This document shows, in pieces, positions 27,445-36,642 of a stretch of 64,000 nucleotides of DNA; position 1 is the first letter of the stretch, and each line of letters starts with the position of its first letter. The position numbers and the translations under genes are program-made. The notes below the pieces were generated by a model that did no database searches, was not told the DNA's origin, and worked only from the letters and a program-made list of their open reading frames with translations. The DNA is from Rhizobium sp. FKL33 (lineage in GTDB: Bacteria; Pseudomonadota; Alphaproteobacteria; Rhizobiales; Rhizobiaceae), in NCBI RefSeq assembly GCF_005222915.1, contig NZ_STFX01000028.1:157125-221124 (forward strand), in the 5' to 3' direction.

Positions 27445-27690
27445 ATGAGCAGTCAGAACAGCGCATTTTCCACGCGCACCATGCCCGACCTGAACGACGC
27501 CGAACTGAATATTCTGCGTCTCGCCGCGAATGGCTACAACACCGACCGCATCGCCGAGGAAACCGGCATGGAGTTCGATCGCGTGAAGGCTGCGATGCAG
27601 TCCGCTCAGATCAAGCTCGGCGCGGCCACCGGCCTGCAGGCGGTAAGCATCGCCATACGGTGCGGCTATATCGGCATGGAGCGTCGCTGA
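27445..27690 (+). CDS. Small LuxR-type helix-turn-helix protein
   Basis: 81 residues, almost entirely a GerE/LuxR HTH: LNDAELNILRLAANGYNTDR-IAEETGMEFDRVKAAMQSAQ-IKLGA, followed by LQAVSIAIRCGYI, the normal end of a LuxR output domain. No receiver or autoinducer domain is present, so it is a stand-alone DNA-binding unit. The usual E-x-E and V-x-x-H positions are replaced (FDRVKAAMQ), as in many alphaproteobacterial small LuxR proteins. A bidirectional-looking terminator separates it from fabI. Confidence 0.75.
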   Translation: MSSQNSAFSTRTMPDLNDAELNILRLAANGYNTDRIAEETGMEFDRVKAAMQSAQIKLGAATGLQAVSIAIRCGYIGMERR

Positions 27691-27801
27691 GCTCAGCAAC
27701 CATCAATCCAGTTGGCGCCGTGGGCGCCTTCCCTATCGCATCCACTCCTCCGGACGGCGACAGGAAGTTCCGAAGGCGGCGGACCGCCCACGCGCCCATA
27801 A

Positions 27802-27842
27802 AGAACCCGGCTCGCGCCTCCCGGCGGGCCGGGTTCTCCTTT
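27802..27842. terminator. Terminator between convergent genes
   Basis: AGAACCCGGC (27802-27811) pairs perfectly with GCCGGGTTCT (27828-27837) followed by CCTTTT on the plus strand; it could serve the LuxR-type gene. Confidence 0.75.
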
Positions 27843-27875
27843 TCAACCCTTGAAGAGTGACGAGGCAGTCTTCGA

Positions 27876-28694
27876 TCAGGGCTCCTGATCGGCGCTGCGC
27901 AGCTGCTCCAGCACCGGCATCGAAGTGATGTTGTAACCGGAGTCCACATAGTGGATCTCGCCGGTCACGCCGGTGGAGAGGTCTGACAGAAGATAGAGCG
28001 CAGAGCCGCCGATCTCGTCGATCGTCACGGTGCGACGCAGCGGCGAATGCTTCTGCTGCCAGCTATACATGGCGCGCGAGTCGGAAATGCCGGCGCCGGC
28101 CAGCGTGCGCACGGGACCGGCAGAGATCGCGTTGACGCGAATGCCGCGCGGGCCGTAATCGTTGGCGAGATAGCGCACCGACGCTTCCAGCCCTGCCTTG
28201 GCCACGCCCATCACATTGTAATTCGGCATGACGCGGGTGGAGCCGCCATAGGTGAGCGTCAGCATCGAGCCGCCGTCATTCATCATGTCCGCCGCCCGGC
28301 GAGCGATCTCCGTGAAGGAGAAGCAGGAGATGACCATGGTGCGCACGAAATTTTCGCGCGTCGTATTCGCGTAGAGGCCCTTGAGCTCCGACTTGTCGGA
28401 AAAGCCGATGGCGTGGACGATAAAGTCCAGCTTGCCCCAGCGCTGCGCTAACGCATCGAAGACGGCGTCCACCGAGGCGACATTTTCGACATCGCATTCC
28501 AACAGGAAATCGGAGCCGATTTCAGCGGCGAGCGGCCGGACGCGCTTGCCGAGAGCCTCGCCCTGGAAGGTGAAAGCCAGTTCGGCTCCCTGGGCGGCGA
28601 GCGCCTTGGAAATGCCCCAGGCGATCGAGTGATTGTTGGCGACCCCCATGATGAGGCCGCGTTTGCCCTGCATGATCCCCGTCATCGCATTCAT
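27876..28694 (-). CDS. fabI: Enoyl-[acyl-carrier-protein] reductase (NADH)
   Basis: 272 residues. An SDR fold with the FabI-type nucleotide motif [16 protein letters not shown], the active-site region [14 protein letters not shown] (Tyr-x6-Lys) and [13 protein letters not shown]. It reduces trans-2-enoyl-ACP in the last step of fatty acid elongation and is the triclosan target in bacteria. Its ATG overlaps the fabB stop in an ATGA tetranucleotide (28691-28694), so it is coupled to fabB. A second in-frame ATG four codons in is possible. Confidence 0.96.
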   Translation of the reverse strand: MNAMTGIMQGKRGLIMGVANNHSIAWGISKALAAQGAELAFTFQGEALGKRVRPLAAEIGSDFLLECDVENVASVDAVFDALAQRWGKLDFIVHAIGFSDKSELKGLYANTTRENFVRTMVISCFSFTEIARRAADMMNDGGSMLTLTYGGSTRVMPNYNVMGVAKAGLEASVRYLANDYGPRGIRVNAISAGPVRTLAGAGISDSRAMYSWQQKHSPLRRTVTIDEIGGSALYLLSDLSTGVTGEIHYVDSGYNITSMPVLEQLRSADQEP

Positions 28695-29911
28695 CCGTTG
28701 AAGCGTTCGAAAACGAGCGTGGCATTGGTGCCGCCGAAGCCGAAGGAGTTGGACAGCGCCGTATCGATCTTGGCGTCGTCAATGCGCTTGCGCACAATCG
28801 GCATGCCTTCGAATTCCGGGTCCAGCGTCTCGATATGGGCGCTTTCGCCGATGAAGCGGTTCTGCATCATCAGGATCGAATAAATCGCTTCCTGTACGCC
28901 AGCTGCGCCGAGCGAATGGCCGGTCAGCGACTTGGTCGACTGGATATGCGGGGCGTCGGCGCCGAACACTTCGCGGATGGCGCCGATTTCCTTGCTGTCG
29001 CCCACCGGCGTCGAGGTGCCGTGGGTGTTGATGTAATCGACCTTGTTCTTCACGGTCGACAGCGCCTGACGCATGCAGCGGATCGCTCCCTCGCCCGACG
29101 GAGCCACCATGTCGTAGCCGTCGGAGGTCGCGCCGTAGCCGGTCAGTTCGCAATAGATCTTCGCGCCGCGGGCCTTGGCGTGTTCCAGTTCCTCGAGGAT
29201 CAGCACGCCCGCGCCGCCGGCGATGACGAAGCCGTCGCGATTGGCGTCATAGGCGCGCGAGGCGAGATCAGGCGTGTCGTTGAACTTGGACGACATCGCG
29301 CCCATGGCGTCGAACAGGTTGGACATCGACCAGTCGAGATCTTCATGACCACCGGCGAACATCACGTCCTGCTTGCCCCACTGGATCATTTCGGCGGCGT
29401 TGCCGATGCAATGCGCCGAGGTCGAGCAGGCAGACGAGATCGAATAGTTGACGCCGTGGATCTTGAACCAGGTCGCCAGCGTGGCGGACGCCGTGGACGA
29501 CATCGCCTTGGGAACGGCGAAGGGGCCGACGCGCTTGGGGCTATTGTTGTTGCGGGTGATGTCGGCGGCTTCGACAATCTGCTTGGTCGAGGGGCCGCCG
29601 GAGCCCATGATGATGCCGGTGCGCTCATTGGTGATGTCGCCCTCTTCCAGACCGGAATCGGCGATCGCCTGCAGCATGGCCACGTGGTTCCACTGGCCGC
29701 CGGTGGACAGGAAGCGGGTGGCGCGGCGGTCGACCATGCCGGTCAGATCGATCTTGGGAGCGCCCCAGACCTGGCATTTGAAACCATGTTCGGCGAAGTC
29801 GGGCGCATGGGTGATGCCGGACTTGGCGTTGCGCAGGGAATCGGTGACCTCAGCGGCGTTGCTGCCGATGGACGACACGATTCCCAGTCCTGTGACGACG
29901 ACACGTCTCAT
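28691..29911 (-). CDS. fabB: 3-oxoacyl-[acyl-carrier-protein] synthase I
   Basis: 406 residues, usual length. Catalytic Cys is C162 in [16 protein letters not shown]; the two histidines are in [11 protein letters not shown] and [12 protein letters not shown]; a GFGG-x-N motif ([13 protein letters not shown]) closes the protein. With FabA it forms unsaturated fatty acids anaerobically, adding malonyl units to cis-3-decenoyl-ACP. It lies 49 bases after fabA in a minus-strand fabA-fabB-fabI operon. Confidence 0.96.
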   Translation of the reverse strand: MRRVVVTGLGIVSSIGSNAAEVTDSLRNAKSGITHAPDFAEHGFKCQVWGAPKIDLTGMVDRRATRFLSTGGQWNHVAMLQAIADSGLEEGDITNERTGIIMGSGGPSTKQIVEAADITRNNNSPKRVGPFAVPKAMSSTASATLATWFKIHGVNYSISSACSTSAHCIGNAAEMIQWGKQDVMFAGGHEDLDWSMSNLFDAMGAMSSKFNDTPDLASRAYDANRDGFVIAGGAGVLILEELEHAKARGAKIYCELTGYGATSDGYDMVAPSGEGAIRCMRQALSTVKNKVDYINTHGTSTPVGDSKEIGAIREVFGADAPHIQSTKSLTGHSLGAAGVQEAIYSILMMQNRFIGESAHIETLDPEFEGMPIVRKRIDDAKIDTALSNSFGFGGTNATLVFERFNG

Positions 29912-29960
29912 GATTTCAAACCTTCATCTATTGGTCTTGGAGCCGGAGCGAGGAATTCGC

Positions 29961-30476
29961 TCAGGCCGCTTTTTCCTGGAAGAGACCCACGCGCAGGTCG
30001 CTTGCCTTGTAGATCACTTCGCCGTCGGCCTTCATCCAGCCGTCGGCGATGCCCAGCACCAGACGGCCGCGCATGACGCGCTTGAAGTCGATGCCATATT
30101 CCACGAGCTTGGTCTTCGGCGTCACCATGCCGGTGAACTTCACTTCGCCGGTGGAAATGGCGCGGCCCTTGCCGGGCTCGCCGAGCCAGCCAAGGAAGAA
30201 GCCGGTCAGCTGCCACATGGCGTCGAGGCCCAGGCAGCCGGGCATGACGGGATCGCCTTCGAAATGGCAAGGGAAGAACCAGAGATCCGGCGTGATGTCG
30301 AATTCGGCGCGGATGAAGCCCTTGTCGTTGGGACCACCGGTTTCGGAAATCTCGGTGATGCGATGAAACATGAGCATCGGCGGCAAGGGCAGCTGCGCAT
30401 TGCCGGGCCCGAACATGGTCCCATGCGAGCAAGTGAGAATTTCCTCATAGGTGTAGCTTGATTTCTGAACGGCCAT
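29961..30476 (-). CDS. fabA: 3-hydroxydecanoyl-[acyl-carrier-protein] dehydratase/isomerase
   Basis: 171 residues. Active-site His71 lies in [20 protein letters not shown] with Asp85, equivalent to E. coli His70/Asp84. The enzyme dehydrates 3-hydroxydecanoyl-ACP and isomerises the product to the cis-3 form, the branch point to unsaturated lipids. It is first in the fabA-fabB-fabI operon and divergent from irr (231-base gap), the standard rhizobial/Brucella layout. Confidence 0.97.
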   Translation of the reverse strand: MAVQKSSYTYEEILTCSHGTMFGPGNAQLPLPPMLMFHRITEISETGGPNDKGFIRAEFDITPDLWFFPCHFEGDPVMPGCLGLDAMWQLTGFFLGWLGEPGKGRAISTGEVKFTGMVTPKTKLVEYGIDFKRVMRGRLVLGIADGWMKADGEVIYKASDLRVGLFQEKAA

Positions 30477-30707
30477 TAAAGGCTATCCCCCCTTTGCAAT
30501 TCCAAGTCTTCATGGCCGGACGACAGACGCCCGGGCCGATCTTGCTGCCGCCAATATAGGAAGAGAGGATAAAAAGCCAACCCAAAACACGGCTTTCCCG
30601 GGTGCGGCAGGGGCTTGAGCCCCGAATCCTGTTGAAAGCGACGCGGCGAGAGGCTATATCGTTGACCAAAATAGTCTAAATATAGGCGGCTCGCGGAGCA
30701 GGCATTG

Positions 30708-31130
30708 ATGGTCATGGAAGCAAAGACGATGACGGAAGCGAAATTGCGGGATGCGGGGCTTCGGCCGACGCGGCAACGCGTCGCGCTCGCCTCTCTGCTC
30801 TACGCCAAGGGCGACCGCCACCTGACCGTCGAGGAACTGCACGCCGAAGCGCAGGACGCCGGCATCGATGTTTCTCTCGCAACGGTCTATAACACGCTGC
30901 ACCAGTTCACTGAGGCCCGGATGATCCGCGTGCTCGCCGTCGAAGGCAGCCGCACCTATTTCGATACGAACGTCTCCGACCACCATCACTTTTTCGTGGA
31001 AGGTCGCAACGAGGTGCTCGACATTCCGCAGAACAACATTTCCATCAACAATCTGCCGGCGCCGCCCGAGGGGATGGAAATCGCGCATGTGGATGTAGTG
31101 ATTCGTCTGCGCGAGAAGACCAAGACCTGA
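30708..31130 (+). CDS. irr: Iron response regulator Irr (Fur family)
   Basis: 140 residues from the ATG at 30708, with GGAG and AGG upstream; ATG at 30714 is also possible. Winged-helix DNA-binding domain (LRDAGLRPTRQRVALASLLY, DVSLATVYNTLHQF), then a metal/heme domain with the HHH motif in SDHHHFFVEG, typical of Irr. No CP heme-regulatory motif is present at the N-terminus, as in many non-Bradyrhizobium Irr proteins. Irr controls iron and heme genes under low iron through ICE boxes. The region upstream contains TTGACC at 30662, but I see no confident -10 or ICE box. Confidence 0.93.
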   Translation: MVMEAKTMTEAKLRDAGLRPTRQRVALASLLYAKGDRHLTVEELHAEAQDAGIDVSLATVYNTLHQFTEARMIRVLAVEGSRTYFDTNVSDHHHFFVEGRNEVLDIPQNNISINNLPAPPEGMEIAHVDVVIRLREKTKT

Positions 31131-31154
31131 TTTCTCCGAGAGTTTTAGACGATC

Positions 31155-31184
31155 AAGCCGCCGTCTTCGGCGGCTTTTTCTTTT
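31155..31184 (+). terminator. Rho-independent terminator after irr
   Basis: AAGCCGCC (31155-31162), loop GTCTTC, GGCGGCTT (31169-31176), then TTTCTTTT. Confidence 0.88.
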
Positions 31185-31819
31185 CAGAGAATGTCGTTCG
31201 GATTTCGGCCCGGTCGTCCCTTATAGACCGGAAAAGTCCAGCCGAAGATCAACGCGCCGCCGCGAATGACGAGGCAGGTCGCCATCGCCGCCGCAAAGCA
31301 GCCGAGTTGGCTCAGCCCCAGCGCAGAAGCCCCGGTAAACACCGCAGCGCCCGCCAGCGCCGCCGAAACGTAGATTTCCGGACGCAGCAGCACCGACGGC
31401 TCTCCGGCGACGATGTCGCGCAGCACTCCGCCGAAAGCCGAGGTCAGCATGCCCGTGACGATCGCCACCACGGGAGAGCCCGTTGCGGCCAACCCCATGG
31501 CCGCGCCGAGCGCGGCATAGGCGGAAAGCCCGATCGCATCGAGCCACAGCAGCAGCTTGTAGCGGCTTTCCAGAAGATGGGCGGTAAAATAGACGAAAAT
31601 GCCGGACCCCAGGCAGACCAGCATGTAATTTGGGTTCCTCACCCAAAAGACGGGCAACTGTCCGAGAATGACATCACGAAACGTCCCGCCGCCGATGCCG
31701 GTCAGCGCAGCCAGAAAGATGAAGCCGACGATATCGAGCTCTTTGCGGCTGGCCGACAGCGCGCCGGTCGCGGCAAACACCGCAATCGCCAGGTAATCGA
31801 GAAATTCAAGAATCGACAT
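31184..31819 (-). CDS. TRIC/UPF0126 family membrane channel (YadS-like)
   Basis: 211 residues from the ATG at 31819 behind GGGGAGG. About seven hydrophobic segments arranged as two repeats of three plus one, with the duplicated signature GGGTFRDVILGQLPVFW in the first repeat and GGVLRDIVAGEPSVLL in the second. This is diagnostic of the trimeric intracellular cation channel family in bacteria. It probably conducts monovalent cations; the physiological role is unknown. It is convergent with irr. Confidence 0.92.
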   Translation of the reverse strand: MSILEFLDYLAIAVFAATGALSASRKELDIVGFIFLAALTGIGGGTFRDVILGQLPVFWVRNPNYMLVCLGSGIFVYFTAHLLESRYKLLLWLDAIGLSAYAALGAAMGLAATGSPVVAIVTGMLTSAFGGVLRDIVAGEPSVLLRPEIYVSAALAGAAVFTGASALGLSQLGCFAAAMATCLVIRGGALIFGWTFPVYKGRPGRNPNDIL

Positions 31820-31924
31820 CGCAGGCCTCCCCATCTCATCAGGCGCTTCTCTTGCGCGATGTCAATTGCTTCGCGCAAGGCCGATGCTATCTGATAGCGT
31901 CGCCTAGCCGAGGAGATCTGATCG

Positions 31925-32407
31925 ATGGCGAAAACGGGAATATTGAGGATCGCGCAGCGTCTGGCCATTGCCGCCTCCATGCTGACCGCCCCCATGACCG
32001 CCGTCGCGGACGAAGTGGACGCCGTGCGCGAACGCGAGCGCCAGGACTACGCCGTCTCCTGTCAGGACGTGAAATTCATGCCCGAGGCGATCTGGACCGG
32101 CGACGTCAACAAAGATGGTTTGACGGACGCTATCGTGAACTCTTCGGCAATTGCCTGCGACAACAGCTTCGGCGTCGAATGCAACACGCTGGGCTGCCCG
32201 ATCCGCATCTATGTGCAGACAGACGGCGGTCGCATGGCCTATATCGGCCAGGTGCGCGGCTTCGGTTACGAAGTCGGTTATCGCTATGGCATCCGCATTC
32301 TGGAATTCCGCATCGCCGGCAATCGCTGCCAGAAGGTCAATGCCGCAAAATGCCTGATGGTCGCACGTATCGACGGCCGCAAGCTGGTGACGCTGTCGAC
32401 CGAATAG
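31925..32407 (+). CDS. Exported hypothetical protein with an EF-hand/FG-GAP-like loop
   Basis: 160 residues. A signal peptide (AQRLAIAASMLTAPMTAVAD) is probably cut around residue 28. The mature part has the Asp-rich loop GDVNKDGLTDAIV, as in calcium-binding FG-GAP or dockerin-like loops, and six cysteines (including CDNSFGVECNTLGCPI and CQKVNAAKCL) that could form disulfides in the periplasm. I do not recognise a named family. It is divergent from the TRIC gene and convergent with ydcF. Confidence 0.7.
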   Translation: MAKTGILRIAQRLAIAASMLTAPMTAVADEVDAVRERERQDYAVSCQDVKFMPEAIWTGDVNKDGLTDAIVNSSAIACDNSFGVECNTLGCPIRIYVQTDGGRMAYIGQVRGFGYEVGYRYGIRILEFRIAGNRCQKVNAAKCLMVARIDGRKLVTLSTE

Positions 32408-32428
32408 GAAATCATCAGGAATACGCGA

Positions 32429-33214
32429 TCAGACCGGGTGCAGACGCGGGCTCGACCCCGAGACTTTTGCTCTAAGGTTAGCCAGCCATTCCCGAATCGC
32501 GGTCGAGGTCAATTGCGCATTCAGCGTCGGCTGGGTGAAATCGAGGCCGAGTGCGACCCGGCCGCTGGCGCGATAATCACTCGGCCAGGGCGTGACCGCC
32601 ACTCCCTGCTCTTCAAAGAGCGAGACAGCGCGCGGCATGTGATAGGACGAGGTGATCAGCAGGCAGTTCGACAGGCCTTCACGTTCGAGCACTGTTTTGG
32701 TGAAGGCAACATTTTCCGATGTGTTGCGTGAGGCGTCTTCGCTCAGGAGCCTGGCGGGGTCGACGCCCATGGCGGAAAAGAATGCGGGCGCGAGCTCGGC
32801 GTCGCCCTTGTAATCGCCGGAAAAAGAACCGTCGCCACCCGACACGAGAATCTTCGCCTCGGGCCTCAGCCGCGCGATACGCGCGGCCTCGATGAAGCGG
32901 TCGGCAGATTGGTTCATTTCCATGCCGCCACGACCGGCGGTGACTTCCAGATCGAAAGCGCCGCCGAGCACAATCATGCAGGCGAGCGGCTGCGGCAGCG
33001 CCGGCCGTGAATAGACCGCCTCAAGACGTTGGAGCGCCCAGGCCCCCGTCGATGTGAACAGCGTGACGAACATGATGGTCGCCGCGATCGACGTGAGCGT
33101 GAAAGCAAGCCATCGCCGGCCCATGGCAAGGGCGGCGATGGCTGCGATCTTGAAGAGAAAGGCCAGAGACAGAGGTTGAGCGACGAGCCAGAGGATCTTT
33201 CCAGCAACGAACAT
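32429..33214 (-). CDS. YdcF/ElyC family (DUF218) membrane protein
   Basis: 261 residues. Two N-terminal transmembrane segments (LVAQPLSLAFLFKIAAIAAL and WLAFTLTSIAATIMFVTLF) precede a DUF218 domain. That domain contains IVLGGAFD, KILVSGGDGSF, EDASRNTSENVAFTKTVL and LITSSYHMPRAVSLFEEQGV, the ElyC/SanA/YdcF signatures. ElyC of E. coli affects peptidoglycan and lipid carrier metabolism at low temperature; the role here is inferred only by family. It lies 20 bases after the TMEM43 gene on the same strand. Confidence 0.88.
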   Translation of the reverse strand: MFVAGKILWLVAQPLSLAFLFKIAAIAALAMGRRWLAFTLTSIAATIMFVTLFTSTGAWALQRLEAVYSRPALPQPLACMIVLGGAFDLEVTAGRGGMEMNQSADRFIEAARIARLRPEAKILVSGGDGSFSGDYKGDAELAPAFFSAMGVDPARLLSEDASRNTSENVAFTKTVLEREGLSNCLLITSSYHMPRAVSLFEEQGVAVTPWPSDYRASGRVALGLDFTQPTLNAQLTSTAIREWLANLRAKVSGSSPRLHPV

Positions 33215-33234
33215 CCCGTCTCCCTTTCAGCGTC

Positions 33235-34410
33235 TCAGGCGCGACCGAAGCTCGCCTGAGACGGGGCCGCCGATTTCCGCCGGAGATAGCCGATGCCGAA
33301 GGCGATCGCAACGCCGCCGCCGATGATGGCGAGCGCCAGCAGCGGCCGATAGGCGAACCAGCCGATCGCAATCACCGTGGGTCCAACGATCAGCGTCAGA
33401 ATCCAGGCGATGAGACCGGTGCCGAAGCCGACGATCGATCCCAAGAAGGGCAGAATATCCGCGATGATGCTGAACAGGCCGAACAGCAGGTTGAAGCCGA
33501 TCAACAGCCCGAGCATGCCGGCCACCCGGATGATCCAGGTGATGACGGTGTTTTCGGTCTGAGCATGATCGAACATGGTCGCGGCGTCCTGGCGTCCGGC
33601 CTCGCTCAGGAAAATTTCCCGACCGTTCGAGGTGGTGTAAGGCAGGATCTCGTCGCCCTGCTGACGTCCGACGAAGCTTGCTTCCTTGAGATCGATGCGC
33701 TCGAAGGTCACACGCATGTCGCCGACCTGAGGCGAAGAGACGGAGTTGCCGAGATAGAGGCCGCCCTGATTAAGCTTGGCCGGGCTGTCGGTGGCGATAT
33801 TGGCGCCGATGCGCTCAGCATCATCTGCAGTCAGGGCAATCTTCGAACTGTCGCCGAGATCGGCTGCTTGATCGCCGGTGAAGCGGAACGCGCCGAGACC
33901 GGCCTGATCGACCACGGAACGCGCGCCTTCGACGGCAAAGGGCGGATTGTCATGACCGGACACCTTGAAGTCCGCCGAATCCACCGGCGATCCCTTCCAT
34001 TCCTTCTCGTAGGAATAGGTCGTGGTGGTCGTTTCGCTGCCGCCGACATTCTTCTCCGATTTGGATTCGGACTTCTCGACCCATTGATACATTTCCACAC
34101 GGCGGACGACGCCGACGGCGCCGGGCGCTGCGATGCCGAAATCAGGATCCTCGACATCGGACTGCACCGAAACAGGTCCGGAAACATGGATTAGCTTTCC
34201 GTCATTGGCGCTGTCGATGCTGTTGGCGTCGACGGATACGACGAGCCCCGCGCCTTCGACCAGCGCGCGATAGGTGTTAATAGCCCTGCCCTCGTTGGTG
34301 AACAGGAAATAGATCGACACCAGGATGAGGACCACGCCGATCAGCGTGCCCACGACGCCATTCTTGAGGCGCGTGAACCACGAGGTCGTGGTTGTTTCTG
34401 TATAGCTCAT
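33235..34410 (-). CDS. TMEM43 family protein
   Basis: 391 residues. One transmembrane segment near residues 17-38 (GVVGTLIGVVLILVSIYFLF), a long extracytoplasmic region with NEGRAINTYRALVEGAG, YQWVEKSESKSEK and YSYEKEWKGSPVDSADF. Three to four C-terminal transmembrane helices start around WIIRVAGMLGLLIGFNLLF. This matches TMEM43 (LUMA) and its bacterial relatives, of unknown function. It shares direction with ydcF and is divergent from the membrane gene at 34607. Confidence 0.87.
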   Translation of the reverse strand: MSYTETTTTSWFTRLKNGVVGTLIGVVLILVSIYFLFTNEGRAINTYRALVEGAGLVVSVDANSIDSANDGKLIHVSGPVSVQSDVEDPDFGIAAPGAVGVVRRVEMYQWVEKSESKSEKNVGGSETTTTTYSYEKEWKGSPVDSADFKVSGHDNPPFAVEGARSVVDQAGLGAFRFTGDQAADLGDSSKIALTADDAERIGANIATDSPAKLNQGGLYLGNSVSSPQVGDMRVTFERIDLKEASFVGRQQGDEILPYTTSNGREIFLSEAGRQDAATMFDHAQTENTVITWIIRVAGMLGLLIGFNLLFGLFSIIADILPFLGSIVGFGTGLIAWILTLIVGPTVIAIGWFAYRPLLALAIIGGGVAIAFGIGYLRRKSAAPSQASFGRA

Positions 34411-34606
34411 GGACTTTCCCCTATGGAACCGCCGACGCCGCTCATTTCCGGCTCTTGTCCAGAACGGCTGGCGCTTCCCGTTTATTCAACCTTGCGCCAA
34501 GCTTGCGGAATAACCGTCTCGCCGCCGTTATCCAAACGAATTCTATTGCAAACCTCGAAAAGAGTTTCAAATAGAGATTCACTTTCTTTTTTGGGGGCAT
34601 CAAGAA

Positions 34607-36601
34607 ATGAACGCGCAAATCGACCGATGGGTCGCGATGGTCAACGGCTTCTTCGCCCGCTGGCATGGCGTCATCTATGCCGTCTCGGCCTTTCTTCTCG
34701 GGATTTTCCTGAGTTGGCGGATTTTATCGCTGGCCACGCCGCTCGGCGGGGTTGAAATAGGTTTCCTCGTTCTCTGCCTGGCCGGCCTGGCGATCGGGCT
34801 CTGGATCCGCGGCGGCGAGATGCGCTTTCTGTCGGTTCTGGCGACGATCGCCGTCTATGCCGGCGGCTTTGCTTTGGCGGTCGCCATCTGGCGCACCATT
34901 CAGGATGACCCGCAGGCGATCGAGGAATGGCAGGTCTGGCTGATCTTCACCTCCATCTTCATCTGCTCCTATTATATCGTCATGACCTGGTTCCGCCCGT
35001 CGCGACGGCTGGAAGGGATGACGCCGGAAGAGCGCGAGGAGTATCTCGCCGTCCGCCGCGAGGAAACGCGCCGCAAGGCCGAGCTTCGCAGTCTGCCCTC
35101 GCAAGGCTGGTATCAGATCGCATCCTTCGTCACTGGCGCGGCGATGATCGGCTCCTTCGCCACGACGGCGATCGGCTTCTATCACGAAATCGTCGATCCG
35201 CTCGATCCGCCGCTCGTGCAATACGGAATTCCGGTGGGCCTGTCGGCGCTGGCGGCGCTGATCATCTGGGCGGGCTGGAACTTCGTCTTCCTGCGCATCC
35301 GGCTCGCGTCCAACATGGTCTCGCGCCTGTTCGGTTTCACCGTCGGCCTGATCGTTCTGGTGCCGTTGACGCTCGCCATCCATACCGTGTTCGGCATCAT
35401 CGGCGTGGGCGGCGCAGAAGGCGTCCGCGCCCATAATCTCTGGTACGCCGATGTGCTCGACGCCTATGAGCGGCGCGTCGACGGCGAGCGCGCCATCGAG
35501 GCCAACCGGCTGGCGGGCGCGCTGCAATATATGTCGAACCAGCTTCAGGCCGCCGCGCTCAACGAAGAGCGCACCGGCCAGGGCTGCGGCGCCGGCAAGG
35601 GCTCTCTCTGGACCTTCTACACCGACTCCGCCTCACGCACCCAGACGATCGTCGACATCGTCACCACCCGCAAGAACGCCAATCAGGACATCAAGGCGAA
35701 GATTGAAGATCTGCGCGCCCGCATTCGCCGCCCGGAGGCCAAAATCGAGGTCATCCAGCCTGAACTCGCCGCCCAGGCCGACCAGATCCGCAAGCAGATC
35801 ATGGAGACAGACAATTCCTCGGCGATCCCGAGCGTCCGCACCTTCATTACGGAGACGCGCGCGACGGTGAATTCCGACGCCTTCTTCTCCGGCTGGTCGG
35901 CCTGCACGCTGGCCAAGAAGGACGTCATCCTCGCCCAGATCAACACACTGATCGATTCCGTCGAGGAGGCGATGCGCAGCGCCGAAAACGAAATCCGGGC
36001 CAAGAAGAACAGCTCGGAATTCCGCATTCCGCCCGAGAACCGCATCGAGACCATTCCCTTCATCGACCGCTATTTCCATGGCGATCGCGGTCAGGCGATC
36101 CAGACGCCAGAGCAGGCGGCGGGCGACGTGCCGGTCTTCGTGCCGATGCGGCCGTTCTGGTCGGTGGTGTCCTATGCCGGCAGCCTCATGGGCTATATCG
36201 CGCTGCAACTGGCGCTCGACTTTTCGCCGGCGGTGCTGGGTCTTTTGTTTGCGTTGCTCGCGCCCTTCCCGCGCGCGCGCACGCGGCTCGGCAGGCTCTG
36301 GGAAAACTACTGGACGAGAAAGATGGAGCGCTGGGCGCCGATCGAGGAAGAACCGGTTCCCGCGGTGCCGCTCAAACCCTCTGCGCAGCAGCCGTCTGCA
36401 AAGACAGAGGTCGCAGAGCCGGAAAACGAAGCGCCGGCCGAAACGCACCCCGCTCCTGCTCCGGCTGCAACGTCGCCGGCGCCCGAGCCCGCGCAGGCCC
36501 CAGGGCCGCAGCAACGCCGCGAGCCGTCCTTCGGATCCGAGGAAGAATCTCCCGCCGACACGACCGAAGGACGAAATCGTCCTGACGAGATTCGGCCCTG
36601 A
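34607..36601 (+). CDS. Large membrane protein with coiled coil and Pro/Ala-rich tail
   Basis: 664 residues; I do not recognise the family. It has six or seven hydrophobic segments in the first ~275 residues. A soluble region with helical coiled-coil character follows (about 335-480; NANQDIKAKIEDLRARIRRP and QIRKQIMETDNS), with two cysteines. One or two transmembrane helices follow near 520-565 (SYAGSLMGYIALQLALDF). The last ~90 residues are Pro/Ala/Glu-rich and probably disordered in the cytoplasm. GGGGGC lies upstream of the start. It is divergent from TMEM43 and convergent with the amidase. Confidence 0.7.
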   Translation: MNAQIDRWVAMVNGFFARWHGVIYAVSAFLLGIFLSWRILSLATPLGGVEIGFLVLCLAGLAIGLWIRGGEMRFLSVLATIAVYAGGFALAVAIWRTIQDDPQAIEEWQVWLIFTSIFICSYYIVMTWFRPSRRLEGMTPEEREEYLAVRREETRRKAELRSLPSQGWYQIASFVTGAAMIGSFATTAIGFYHEIVDPLDPPLVQYGIPVGLSALAALIIWAGWNFVFLRIRLASNMVSRLFGFTVGLIVLVPLTLAIHTVFGIIGVGGAEGVRAHNLWYADVLDAYERRVDGERAIEANRLAGALQYMSNQLQAAALNEERTGQGCGAGKGSLWTFYTDSASRTQTIVDIVTTRKNANQDIKAKIEDLRARIRRPEAKIEVIQPELAAQADQIRKQIMETDNSSAIPSVRTFITETRATVNSDAFFSGWSACTLAKKDVILAQINTLIDSVEEAMRSAENEIRAKKNSSEFRIPPENRIETIPFIDRYFHGDRGQAIQTPEQAAGDVPVFVPMRPFWSVVSYAGSLMGYIALQLALDFSPAVLGLLFALLAPFPRARTRLGRLWENYWTRKMERWAPIEEEPVPAVPLKPSAQQPSAKTEVAEPENEAPAETHPAPAPAATSPAPEPAQAPGPQQRREPSFGSEEESPADTTEGRNRPDEIRP

Positions 36602-36606
36602 CCCCT

Positions 36607-36642
36607 TGTTGAACGAGGGCGCTTAGGCGCCCTCGTTCAACA
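36607..36642. repeat. Perfect 16-bp inverted repeat at the amidase 3' end
   Basis: TGTTGAACGAGGGCGC, loop TTAG, GCGCCCTCGTTCAACA. The right arm encodes the last residues of the amidase (LNEGA) and the stop codon lies in the loop. No T tract on either strand. It sits between convergent genes and may act as a two-way terminator or RNA stabiliser. Confidence 0.9.

Noticed and set aside
30662..30690. Possible promoter and iron control element before irr (TTGACC ... TATAGG)
   Set aside because: The spacing is only 13 bases and no convincing ICE palindrome is present.
34411..34606. Short plus-strand frames in the gap before the 664-aa membrane protein
   Set aside because: They overlap the real start out of frame and carry no conserved sequence; the gap only needs to hold divergent promoters.
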